Shown here in pieces: positions 17,361 to 25,042 of a stretch of DNA of 64,000 nt; within the stretch, counting starts at the first letter, position 1, and each line of letters starts with the position of its first letter. Origin of the DNA: Flavobacteriaceae bacterium UBA3339 (GTDB taxonomy: Bacteria; Bacteroidota; Bacteroidia; Flavobacteriales; Flavobacteriaceae). The notes beneath the pieces are model-generated. The model saw only the letters and a list, made by a program, of their open reading frames with translations. It was not told where the DNA came from and did not search any database. Both the position numbers and the translations under genes were made by a program. The stretch covers positions 1 through 64,000 of the forward strand of contig DERN01000003.1 of the NCBI GenBank assembly GCA_002360925.1, in the 5' to 3' direction.

Positions 17361-19067
17361 TTAATCTAAAACTCCTTTAAATTGAAGTCGTAATCGTTGT
17401 AAAGTTTCTTCTATTTTATCGATAGTTATATTTAATATTAGTGCAATTTCAGCGGGTTTCAACTTCATTCTGTTTAATATTACAATACGAAATTCTTGTT
17501 CCGACAAATCAGGAAATCGCGTTAACAAAGTATCATAATATTCATTTTGTTCTTTTAAAAAGATCCGCTTTAGTCCAATCCAATTTTGGTCAGACATCGT
17601 TTGTTGTTCCAATAGATTCTTCAAAAACTCTTTTACTTCCTCTTTAGAAACAATATTATCATTAAAATTATTCAGCTCATTTTCAAGTTTTTTCACTTGT
17701 TTGGTTTGATCTGATAAATAAACCTGATACGATTTTAAAGTAAGTTCGGAATCTAATAGCTTTTTCTGAGATTGCAACTGTTCAATTTTATACTGCAAAA
17801 TGTTTTTCTCGTGTTCTGCGACTTTATTTTTAAATTTCTGCTGAATAGCACGCACAATAATAAAAACCACAGCAATCAGAAGCACAACGCTGCCTAAAAC
17901 AATCCACATTCTAAGATTCGCTTTTTCTATTTTTGCGTTTCGTGCCTTAAGTTCTAAATCGTAATTTGCTTTCTGGACTTCCCAATTTACAAGATTTACC
18001 GCAGCTTGTCCATCTGTTTTATCAAGATAAATATCCAATGAATCTAATATTCTTCGCGATTGTAATTCTAAATCTCGATTTTTAGTCTGAATAGCAAGTG
18101 CCAATCTTAATTTGGTTATATCAAAAACATAGCTTTTTAAATAGTCTTTTGTTTTTAAATATTCATCGACTTTATCTAAAACCGCTTCCAGTTTGTCATA
18201 TTCTTTTGTAGCCAGATAAATTCTGCTCAATAAAATCTGAGCATACATCGTATTTCTCTCCGCTTTATTTTCTTCCGAAATATGGATATCTTCTTCCAAC
18301 AATTTAATTGCTTTTTGATACTCTTTTCTATCTATAGAAATCAAAGCCAAATCGCCTAAGGCTTTTGCATATCGAACAGAATCATTAACCTTTAAAGCTG
18401 CCTGTTTTGTTTTGAAGAAATAGTTTTGAGCTTTTATTGTATCGCCTTCTTTGTAATACGAACTTCCAATATTATTCAATAAAGTAGCATAATCTAACGT
18501 ATTTTCGGTTGTAAATCCTAAAGCTTTTTGAAGATAATGAGTACTTTTAGAATGCATACCAATCGCTCCGAAAAAGTAACCGTTTATCCTGAATACATCG
18601 CAAGCCTGAAAAATATCTGAAGAAGGAATTTCATCAATCAACTGAGACGATTTAATAAAATAAGGCATTGCTTTTACATACTCGTTGTACGAATAATAGA
18701 AAAAGCCAATTTTTGTTGCAACCCAAGCTTCTAAACCCAAATTTCCAAGTTTTTCACTTTCTTTAAATGCTTGGTTAAATAAATTGGAACTTTCGCTGTT
18801 AATTGCATCAGCTTTTTTGATTTTTATATCGGCAAGTAAAATTTTATAAACAATTTCGAGAGCAGAAAGCTGTTGAGAATTTTGAGCATTATGAGTTGCG
18901 ATCTGATATTTTTGACGCAAAATTTCCGCGTCAATTTCGTTTTTATTTTGAGATATAAAAGCATTTACATCGGGATATTTACCTGATGCATAAATCGTAA
19001 AGGAATTAAACAAAATTAAAACCAGAAAAGTAATCAGCTTAAATACATTAACTTTTTTTAGACTCAT
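17361..19067 (-). CDS. TPR-containing membrane regulator with C-terminal HTH (568 aa)
   Basis: A signal or anchor segment at residues about 8-27 is followed by about six tetratricopeptide repeats (residues 80-340; for example ATLLNNIGSSYYKEGD, YAKALGDLALISIDRKEYQKAI). A transmembrane segment at about 382-405 leads to a long coiled coil (about 405-475) and a C-terminal LuxR-like HTH (LSEQEFRIVILNRMKLKPAEIALILNI). This architecture is a common Bacteroidota one-component membrane regulator with periplasmic TPR sensor and cytoplasmic DNA-binding domain. An AGGTA-ATTT-TACCT palindrome lies 114 bp upstream. Signal and targets unknown. Confidence 0.82.
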   Translation of the reverse strand: MSLKKVNVFKLITFLVLILFNSFTIYASGKYPDVNAFISQNKNEIDAEILRQKYQIATHNAQNSQQLSALEIVYKILLADIKIKKADAINSESSNLFNQAFKESEKLGNLGLEAWVATKIGFFYYSYNEYVKAMPYFIKSSQLIDEIPSSDIFQACDVFRINGYFFGAIGMHSKSTHYLQKALGFTTENTLDYATLLNNIGSSYYKEGDTIKAQNYFFKTKQAALKVNDSVRYAKALGDLALISIDRKEYQKAIKLLEEDIHISEENKAERNTMYAQILLSRIYLATKEYDKLEAVLDKVDEYLKTKDYLKSYVFDITKLRLALAIQTKNRDLELQSRRILDSLDIYLDKTDGQAAVNLVNWEVQKANYDLELKARNAKIEKANLRMWIVLGSVVLLIAVVFIIVRAIQQKFKNKVAEHEKNILQYKIEQLQSQKKLLDSELTLKSYQVYLSDQTKQVKKLENELNNFNDNIVSKEEVKEFLKNLLEQQTMSDQNWIGLKRIFLKEQNEYYDTLLTRFPDLSEQEFRIVILNRMKLKPAEIALILNITIDKIEETLQRLRLQFKGVLD

Positions 19068-19154
19068 TTTTCACTTACTACACAACCGATTTCCTTTTAT
19101 TAGATCATCAAATTGCAAAAAATAAAGCTACAAATAAATTCAATAGTTTTAATG

Positions 19155-19194
19155 AGTAAAAATACCTAATTGTGAAGTATAGGTAATTTTACCT
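19155..19194. promoter_or_regulatory. AGGTA/TACCT palindrome (copy C)
   Basis: AGGTA-ATTT-TACCT at 19181-19194 is the most symmetric copy of the element. TATAGGTAATTTTAC is identical to the minus strand of copy A. An AGTAAAAATACCTAATT motif precedes it at 19155. It lies upstream of the TPR-HTH regulator gene (start 19067) and is a good operator candidate for it. Confidence 0.5.
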
Positions 19195-19237
19195 GTGTAT
19201 AAATTGGGTTATATTAAAACGATTTTAAAAAGAAAAA

Positions 19238-19444
19238 CTATTCATCCGCAATATGAGATTCATGCGGAGAAACACCAAATTTCTTTTTATAAATTGCAGA
19301 AAAGTACGAAACGCTCGAATAACCTAAATACTCGGCTAATTTGGCAATTATTTTGACTTTATTGTGTAATAAAAGTTCATGCGCAAATGATAGTTTTTCA
19401 TTTATAAAGAAGCTTAAATTTTTATTGTCATAACTGAACCGCAC
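19238..19444 (-). pseudogene. AraC-type HTH remnant (C-terminal 68 codons)
   Basis: Only the C-terminal half of an AraC/XylS DNA-binding domain is present (LAEYLGYSSVSYFSAIYKKKFGVSPHES). The first in-frame start is a GTG at 19444 and an in-frame TAA lies 27 bp further upstream, so the N-terminal sensor and first HTH are missing. A functional AraC domain needs both HTHs, so this is most likely a relic of a TPR-AraC or membrane-AraC gene. It ends about 100 bp from the mobile element's left junction, but that junction does not itself cut the gene. Confidence 0.6.
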
Positions 19445-19516
19445 TTTATTAAAAAATGTTATATTTTGTTATATAACAAATGTAATAATTTAAAGCGTCC
19501 AAAATTGACTTCAACA

Positions 19517-19544
19517 AAAAACCCCTTGAAATTCAAGGGGTTTA
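19517..19544 (-). terminator. Ancestral terminator downstream of tRNA-Met
   Basis: AAACCCCTTGAA / TTCAAGGGGTTT forms a perfect stem directly outside the left 14-bp repeat. Before integration it would have followed the tRNA-Met gene that now lies at 32938; the element supplies a replacement terminator at the other end (32910-32936). Confidence 0.7.
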
Positions 19545-19548
19545 AGTA

Positions 19549-19562
19549 GTGGTCCAACCTGG
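19549..19562 (+). repeat. attL: 14-bp direct repeat of tRNA-Met 3' end
   Basis: GTGGTCCAACCTGG is identical to 32937-32950, which is the 3' acceptor end of tRNA-Met. Flanking bases differ on both sides. It marks the left boundary of the integrated element. Confidence 0.88.
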
Positions 19563-19625
19563 TATATCTAAAATATAATTTATGGAATTTATTACCAACA
19601 TATTACATTTAAAAATATCTAAGTT

Positions 19626-19646
19626 GGTATCAAAATAGTATCAAAG
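19626..19646 (+). repeat. GGTATCAA arm-type repeats, left end
   Basis: GGTATCAAAA (19626-19635) and AGTATCAAAG (19637-19646) lie about 65-85 bp inside attL. The same core occurs three times near the right end (32796-32838). This distribution fits arm-type binding sites of the element's tyrosine recombinase. Confidence 0.55.
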
Positions 19647-19684
19647 TTTGATAAATATGTAATTGAACAATAGATTTCCAACCA

Positions 19685-19819
19685 CGTCTAAACTTCGTCT
19701 AATCACGTCTAAATTATTTTTTGACAATATACTTTATACATAGATATACCATTCATTTACAACACAAATAATGTTTTTCTCGTCTAAAAATTCGTCTAAG
19801 TAAGTCTAAACACGTCTAA
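19685..19819 (+). repeat. Phased CGTCTAA repeats
   Basis: Six exact CGTCTAA copies start at 19685, 19696, 19706, 19781, 19793 and 19813, with a seventh variant AGTCTAA at 19803. Within each of the two clusters the spacing is 10-12 bp, so all copies lie on one face of the helix. They sit between attL and the end of the AlbA_2 gene and probably bind integrase, excisionase or another architectural protein. Confidence 0.65.
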
Positions 19820-21457
19820 TTAATTTTTAGGTAGCATCCAAACCTTATCAATATTTATAATCTGCCCTGATTTTCTTAATGATTGTAAATTGTTTTTTAT
19901 TTTATTCTTCTTTTGCTTTATATCTAAAATATCAGGAAGCTTTTCTAAAAGTAAATCTTCAAAATCCACTCTAGTACCTTGATTAAACTTTTCTAAATAC
20001 TCCACAATCATTTTTTGACAATATTTATCATCAATTCCCCTCTGTTTCATATAATCTGTCTTTTCACCAGTAACTTCTGCTACATTAGAAGATATATGAA
20101 AATTAGGTTTCCTTCCTTCAATTAGGTGCTTCCCTTTTAATGATTTAATTTCATTATCTGATAACGTTTTTTGTTTCGCTACCTTATCTAAAAGAATAAT
20201 TTCGTCTAATGAAAGTGTAGGTAATTCAGCTAATTTTCGGGCATAGTTTAAATCAACAACTTTACCTATAATGGTAACTTTTACTTTGTTATTAGAAAAG
20301 TCATACTCTGGTAAAGGAAAGTATTTATCTTTTTGAATACGAAACATTTTTTTTATACCGCTTCCAATAGTATCAATCATATTCAAATTTACCATAGCAC
20401 CAACCAAAAAAGTATTTCTATATTTTGGTTCTGGAGAATCACTTGTCACAACTTCTTCAACACTTTTAGGTATAAAATCTCCTGAATTAGTAAAAGAAAG
20501 CCAACCGTCTTCGTTTTCAACAACAATTATTTTTCCGCCTAAAGTATAATCTTGATGAGCGATACAATTGTGTAAAGCCTCACGAATAATATAAGGATCA
20601 TATTGTTCTACTTCATCAGGAAATAAAGTTCCTGATTTAATATATCTATACTTTAAATTACGAATTTTAAGACCGATTTGTTCTGCTACATTGATTAAAG
20701 GGCACGAAAAATGCTCGTAATCCTTTTCGATATTATCTTTATCTTTTAAAATCCATGAAATTCTTGCAGTTGCAGGATTAATGAAATGTTCTGATTCTGA
20801 CTTACCTAATAATAAAATAGAGGTATTTGTTATTTTCCCTTTTATAGTAACCTTAGCTTTGTCAAGAAATAGTTCATCACTCCAAGAGTCTATTTCTTCT
20901 TTTAATTTAGGATTTTTTTCTTTGTATTGAATTCTAGCAAAAGAAATAGCTTGTTTGGATAAATCATCAATACTTGCTTCTTTAATAATTTCCGCACTCC
21001 AATCTTTTTGAATGATTTGTGCCTTGATTCTATCTCTATCAAAATCACTCAAAGCACCTAAACTTTCGCCATCTCTACCATAATAATGACCTTTCCAAGA
21101 AACAGGTTGCCCTTTAGGAGATGAAGGTATTTCAAAAATTAATATTTGCTTTTCACCTTTATTTACTTTGTAAACATTGGAGAAACTAATACGTGGCGAG
21201 GTATGTTTTGCTATTTCTAATTTGTAATCATTAAGCTGATTGTCATTAATTGAAGTTCCTACAACAGATTTGTTGTCTTTCACTCCCATAACTAAATAAG
21301 CAAATTCTTGATGATTCAAATTAGCTTCATTTGATAAAGCAGAGAAATATTGCCCTAATTTATCTTTATCAAATTGGGTTTTAGCTTCTTTAAACTCAAC
21401 TACTTCATTTTCTGTAGCAACTTGCAATAAATTTTCTAAAAGATTTTCCTTACTCAT
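19820..21457 (-). CDS. AlbA_2/Schlafen-type ATP-binding protein (545 aa)
   Basis: The N-terminus (residues about 10-130) has the AlbA_2/Schlafen AAA_4 signature (ENEVVEFKEAK, then FAYLVMGVKDN and GHYYGRDGESLGALS). Residues about 275-370 form an HATPase_c_4-like domain (IIREALHNCIAHQDY, NSGDFIPKSVEEVV, then MIDTIGSGIKKMF). The C-terminus looks like winged-helix DNA binding. Such proteins are frequent in mobile elements and defence islands, as regulators or as parts of antiviral systems. It overlaps the upstream gene 21450-22010 by 8 bp, so the two are translationally coupled. Biochemical activity is not established from sequence. Confidence 0.8.
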   Translation of the reverse strand: MSKENLLENLLQVATENEVVEFKEAKTQFDKDKLGQYFSALSNEANLNHQEFAYLVMGVKDNKSVVGTSINDNQLNDYKLEIAKHTSPRISFSNVYKVNKGEKQILIFEIPSSPKGQPVSWKGHYYGRDGESLGALSDFDRDRIKAQIIQKDWSAEIIKEASIDDLSKQAISFARIQYKEKNPKLKEEIDSWSDELFLDKAKVTIKGKITNTSILLLGKSESEHFINPATARISWILKDKDNIEKDYEHFSCPLINVAEQIGLKIRNLKYRYIKSGTLFPDEVEQYDPYIIREALHNCIAHQDYTLGGKIIVVENEDGWLSFTNSGDFIPKSVEEVVTSDSPEPKYRNTFLVGAMVNLNMIDTIGSGIKKMFRIQKDKYFPLPEYDFSNNKVKVTIIGKVVDLNYARKLAELPTLSLDEIILLDKVAKQKTLSDNEIKSLKGKHLIEGRKPNFHISSNVAEVTGEKTDYMKQRGIDDKYCQKMIVEYLEKFNQGTRVDFEDLLLEKLPDILDIKQKKNKIKNNLQSLRKSGQIINIDKVWMLPKN

Positions 21458-22010
21458 GAAGTTTATTTGTTAACGATTTTAATTGATTATTTATTCTTTC
21501 CAAATAATAAGGAATTTGCCCCAAATATGTTTCAGGTGGCGTAGAATGACCTTGACCTGATATTTGATAAAAAGGTAACTCATAAATATTTGAAAACTTA
21601 CTATTATTCAAACTTTTATAAGTTATTTTTATTACTATTTTCTCATCTGCAAACTCTTTATAAATATCAGACATAGAACCAATACCGTAGCTCAACCTGT
21701 ATTTTGGAGGAAAATAGTTCATGCCATTTTCTGAAATGCCTATTTTAGAAAGCATTAAATCTGTCCTTTTAAATCGGGGAAAATCTTTAATGAATTCCAC
21801 TTTTACATCTTTTGCAACACCTTCTCCAAAATTTTCAATACAAAGTTTTATTTTCAGACTAGTTTCTGCCATTTTAAAATAAGGAACAATGTTTGGAGTC
21901 TCTTTTTGAAAACGTACTTTTCTGCTTTCAATTAATTGAAAAATTGTAATGATTGTATAAATTGTTGTTGCTGAAGCTACAACAATAGATAATATTAACT
22001 CTGTATTCAT
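21450..22010 (-). CDS. Membrane-anchored protein of unknown function (186 aa)
   Basis: The frame is open from 22076, but the start at 22010 is preferred: it follows a purine-rich AAGAAGAA stretch and opens directly into an N-terminal transmembrane segment (residues about 4-24, LILSIVVASATTIYTIITIF). The rest looks like a cytoplasmic beta-rich domain (IKLCIENFGEGVAKDVKVEF). Small proteins with an N-terminal TM and such a domain often accompany defence-type genes. It overlaps the AlbA_2 gene by 8 bp and is divergent from the Septu-like operon. Function unknown; a structural partner of the ATPase is plausible. Confidence 0.7.
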   Translation of the reverse strand: MNTELILSIVVASATTIYTIITIFQLIESRKVRFQKETPNIVPYFKMAETSLKIKLCIENFGEGVAKDVKVEFIKDFPRFKRTDLMLSKIGISENGMNYFPPKYRLSYGIGSMSDIYKEFADEKIVIKITYKSLNNSKFSNIYELPFYQISGQGHSTPPETYLGQIPYYLERINNQLKSLTNKLHE

Positions 22011-22125
22011 TTCTTCTTTTTTGTACGCAAGCACTTTTTTATTTGTCTTATCATAATAAATTAAACAAAAAAACATTAGCCGTTGTAAAGATATGGAAAA
22101 GTGTATGGATTACAATTTATCAAGG

Positions 22126-22153
22126 TTGTAACTACTAAAAATCATTATATTTG
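22126..22153 (+). promoter_or_regulatory. Promoter of the Septu-like operon
   Basis: TTG (22126-22128) and TATATTTG (22146-22153) are 17 nt apart and match the Bacteroidota -33/-7 pattern. The start of the first gene (22180) lies 26 bp downstream. Confidence 0.65.
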
Positions 22154-22179
22154 AGAAATATATCCCTTTTACGAAACTA

Positions 22180-22863
22180 ATGAAAAGACAAAACATAATA
22201 TTAAATACTATTTTAGTTATAACCACTATAATTGTATTCTGTAATAACGTTATTTTTACTGAAATACCTGAAATTTTCCCTAAAGCTTATGAAATAGGAA
22301 ATATCTTTTCTAATTTAAGCTTGGCTTATATTTCTAGTTATATATTTTATCTTGTTGTTGTTAAATATCAAGAAAATAAAGATAAAAAAAACATATATTC
22401 TACAATCTATTTAAGGGTAAAAAAACTAGTTGATAATGGAAATAGCGTAATGACATTATTAAAAAATTATAATCCTTCAAAAGATAAGGATATACTTCAA
22501 AAAATCACTAAAAAAGACTTCTTAAAACTTTGTGAAAATACGGATGCTACTGAAGAATGGCCGAGAATATCTTTCGGATTGATACCTGATAATAGCCTAT
22601 TTAAAACCACTTATGGGCAAATTATGTATGATTTTACAATAAGGTACTGTAAAGATGAAATTGATAAAATTTTTATTTTTATGCCTTTTTTAGAAACTGA
22701 GCTTTTAAAACTTCTAAATCAAGTACAAGAAACTAATCATTTTAAAAAATTCAGCCCGTATAGCTCATTTGATGATAGAGCTGAAGATATGTTTGAGTAT
22801 CATTTGTTGATGAGGGAAATTGAAAAATATATAAATTCAAATTATAAAAAATATTTAAAATGA
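22180..22863 (+). CDS. Two-TM protein, first gene of the Septu-like operon (227 aa)
   Basis: Two transmembrane segments (residues about 7-27 and 44-63) are followed by a charged, helical cytoplasmic domain of ~160 residues (YQENKDKKNIYSTIYLRVKK). No enzymatic motif is visible. It overlaps the ATPase gene by 4 bp (ATGA), so it belongs to the same operon. Canonical Septu consists only of PtuA and PtuB, so a membrane protein in first position is an addition. It could be a membrane-damaging effector, an anchor or a sensor; I cannot decide from sequence. Confidence 0.72.
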   Translation: MKRQNIILNTILVITTIIVFCNNVIFTEIPEIFPKAYEIGNIFSNLSLAYISSYIFYLVVVKYQENKDKKNIYSTIYLRVKKLVDNGNSVMTLLKNYNPSKDKDILQKITKKDFLKLCENTDATEEWPRISFGLIPDNSLFKTTYGQIMYDFTIRYCKDEIDKIFIFMPFLETELLKLLNQVQETNHFKKFSPYSSFDDRAEDMFEYHLLMREIEKYINSNYKKYLK

Positions 22864-24104
22864 AATTACACAAATTACATTTAAAAAATATCGGACCTTT
22901 TCTTGATGATAGTATTGAGTTTGCGACCTTCGATAATTCAAAAAGCCAAGTAACCATTTTAACAGGAGAAAACGGAACAGGAAAAACGATTATCATAGAC
23001 GCTATTAGAAAAATGTTTATGAATCCGTATACTGCAAAACAAATCCGTCCTATTACAAGAAGTAGTGATTTTCGATTGGAGTTGAAATTGAATTTTAAAA
23101 ATGAAGATTTATTACTAAATACTAAACAACAAGAAGGGGATTCAGAAGAAAACTTAGTAGTTACAAGAAGCAATGGAATGTATAACGAAATTTCTCAAAT
23201 AATTAATAACCCAAGTGTTGCTAAGGGAAATAATTGGATTATTAATTATTGGACTTCTCAAAATGACCATCAACCTTTTCATATTTCGAGTTTAGATTTT
23301 ATTAAACCAGAAAACTATTTATCTAACGTATTAGATGGAATTCAGCAAAATGCAGAGACCACTAAGATTGTTACTTTTTTTGATTATTACAAATCATCAG
23401 ACAACCCAATTGAAAAAAAAGAAGGTGAATTTATTTTTGATCAATTAAAGAAAATATTTAAGATAAGCTTATACAACGGAGAGTTTGTTCACGTTCAACG
23501 CACAAAATTATTGCCTGTTATTCTACAAAATGGTTTTGAAGTTACATTGGAAAAATTAAGTAGTGGTAATTTATATTTGGTTCAACGATTAATCTCTTTA
23601 CTTGGTCAAATGTACTCTGTTTATAAATTAAATAATTTACCAATAGAAGAATTGTGTAATACACCTGGTGTATTATTTATTGACGAAGCAGAAAATCACC
23701 TTCATCCAAAGTGGCAAAAGACCTTTTTAAATTCAATTTTGGAAATGTTCCCTAATCTACAAATAATTGTTGCTACACATTCTCCTTTTATTGTAGGTTC
23801 AGTTGAAGGAGCGAAAGTTTATGTTTGTAAGCCACAGATAGGACATTCAATTATTTCAGATGAAACAAATACTTATTCAAATAAACCAATAGAGGAAATT
23901 TTAAGTACCGAAGTATTTGGAGAAACTTCTTCGTTTGCAAATAAAGAAATAGATGAATTATTAGAAGCAAGAAAAGAAGCTATTAAATCAGGAAACAAAG
24001 AAGAAGAAAGGGAAATTGAAGCTAAATTATTAGAAATCAACCCTCAGTACTTCTCATACTTAGAGATTGATAAAATTATAAACCAAATTAAAAACAATAA
24101 ATAG
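22860..24104 (+). CDS. AAA/ABC-type ATPase, PtuA-like (414 aa)
   Basis: An ABC/SMC-like ATPase with Walker A GENGTGKT (residues 36-43), a signature-like LSSGN near 233, Walker B VLFIDEAENHLHPKW (D275, E276) and the switch histidine in ATHSPF (H307). The long insertion between Walker A and signature is typical of the OLD/PtuA/RloA group. It is followed by an HNH nuclease gene, the arrangement of Septu PtuA-PtuB and of the accessory genes of retron Ec78. No reverse transcriptase is present. Expected to sense phage-related signals and license the nuclease (family knowledge); target unknown. Confidence 0.85.
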   Translation: MKLHKLHLKNIGPFLDDSIEFATFDNSKSQVTILTGENGTGKTIIIDAIRKMFMNPYTAKQIRPITRSSDFRLELKLNFKNEDLLLNTKQQEGDSEENLVVTRSNGMYNEISQIINNPSVAKGNNWIINYWTSQNDHQPFHISSLDFIKPENYLSNVLDGIQQNAETTKIVTFFDYYKSSDNPIEKKEGEFIFDQLKKIFKISLYNGEFVHVQRTKLLPVILQNGFEVTLEKLSSGNLYLVQRLISLLGQMYSVYKLNNLPIEELCNTPGVLFIDEAENHLHPKWQKTFLNSILEMFPNLQIIVATHSPFIVGSVEGAKVYVCKPQIGHSIISDETNTYSNKPIEEILSTEVFGETSSFANKEIDELLEARKEAIKSGNKEEEREIEAKLLEINPQYFSYLEIDKIINQIKNNK

Positions 24105-24736
24105 TGAGGAATTTACAAAGATTAGGTAAACCTCAAAAATTGGCAGATAATGAGGTGCAATGGACTGAAGATTTTAGACAATCCGGCAAAAACAGACCAA
24201 GTTCAAGTCAATACGGACATAAAGATATTAAAGAACATTTAGGGAAAATAAGTTTTCAAAAATGCTTTTATAGCGAAGTTAAATTTGCTCAAATAACAGA
24301 GGCACAGGTTGACCACTATATTGAAGTAGCAGAAGATCCTGCAAAAGCATTTGAATGGGAAAATTTGTATTTATCATGTAAGGATAGTAATCAAGGAAAA
24401 ACCCCTAATATAGTTTTAGCTAATACAAGTTGTTTATGTCCTTTCACAAATAGCGATACTGAAATAGAGCAAAACTTAGATTTCGAAGATGAAATGATAT
24501 TTGGATTAACAGAAAAAGGTAGAAATACAATCCAAAAATACAATTTAGACAAACCAATATTCAACACATTAAGAACAAATGAATTGAAAAAATTCAATAA
24601 GCTCATTTATGAAATAGCTTTTGAAGATAGGGTACTTGATGATGATTTAAAAAACATATTAAAAAGCTTTGCCAATCCAGACAAACCTTTTTCCTTAATG
24701 TTCAAGAAAATATTAATGAAACATAACCTTATATAG
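24104..24736 (+). CDS. HNH endonuclease, PtuB-like (210 aa)
   Basis: Starts at GTG 24104, overlapping the ATPase stop by one base (TAGTG). A Cys (KCFYSE, near residue 45-50) precedes the HNH core: AQVDHYIEV (H71) and AFEWENLYLSC (N87), with CKDSNQGK completing the fold. This resembles the TIGR02646/PtuB type of HNH protein found with AAA ATPases. Predicted to cut nucleic acid, possibly DNA or tRNA, when activated by the ATPase. It ends directly before a strong bidirectional terminator, so the operon has three genes. Confidence 0.8.
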   Translation: MRNLQRLGKPQKLADNEVQWTEDFRQSGKNRPSSSQYGHKDIKEHLGKISFQKCFYSEVKFAQITEAQVDHYIEVAEDPAKAFEWENLYLSCKDSNQGKTPNIVLANTSCLCPFTNSDTEIEQNLDFEDEMIFGLTEKGRNTIQKYNLDKPIFNTLRTNELKKFNKLIYEIAFEDRVLDDDLKNILKSFANPDKPFSLMFKKILMKHNLI

Positions 24737-24762
24737 AAAACAGCTATAAAAGCTGTTTTTTT
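24737..24762. terminator. Bidirectional terminator of the Septu-like operon
   Basis: AAAACAGCT / AGCTGTTTT with a 5-nt loop and a T run on the plus strand follows the nuclease stop immediately. On the minus strand it precedes nothing but serves the convergent gene 24761-25042. Confidence 0.8.
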
Positions 24763-25042
24763 ATGCTTCAAGAATTCTCATTACACCATCAACATTCCTT
24801 TTATCTGCCCAATACAAATCACCAGAATCAGAAATTTCAAAAGGGTTTATCCGAAATTCTTCAGGAATAGCCATAAATTCTTTTACCCATTTGTTATCAA
24901 GAATATTAATATTGCGAATAGTAGAAAGATACAACGTATTATTTAGTAATTCAATTTGAATAGGCTCGTCTGTAGCTTGTTCTAAAACAGCATCAATATT
25001 TTGTTTAAATTCTTTTTCAGTTATCTTTTTCATCGTTAGCAA
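24761..25042 (-). CDS. Small Phd/YefM-like antitoxin-type protein (93 aa)
   Basis: The N-terminus (ITEKEFKQNIDAVLEQATDEP) resembles the Phd/YefM pattern in which a short helix precedes 'N-x-x-VL-x-A-x-x-EP', but the rest (residues 45-93) is not typical and no toxin gene is adjacent. It could be an orphan antitoxin, an immunity protein for the neighbouring module, or something unrelated. An alternative start, two codons downstream (MKKITEKEF), is equally possible. Confidence 0.5.
   Translation of the reverse strand: MLTMKKITEKEFKQNIDAVLEQATDEPIQIELLNNTLYLSTIRNINILDNKWVKEFMAIPEEFRINPFEISDSGDLYWADKRNVDGVMRILEA

Noticed and set aside
22751..23173. 140-aa antisense frame opposite the 2-TM and ATPase genes
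   Set aside because: It overlaps two clearly coding genes antisense and has the Phe/Ser/Asn-rich composition typical of complementary frames in AT-rich DNA.
22180..24736. Retron interpretation of the ATPase-HNH pair
   Set aside because: No reverse transcriptase gene and no msr/msd-like RNA are in this operon; the large palindrome at 25153 is separate and has no RT near it.
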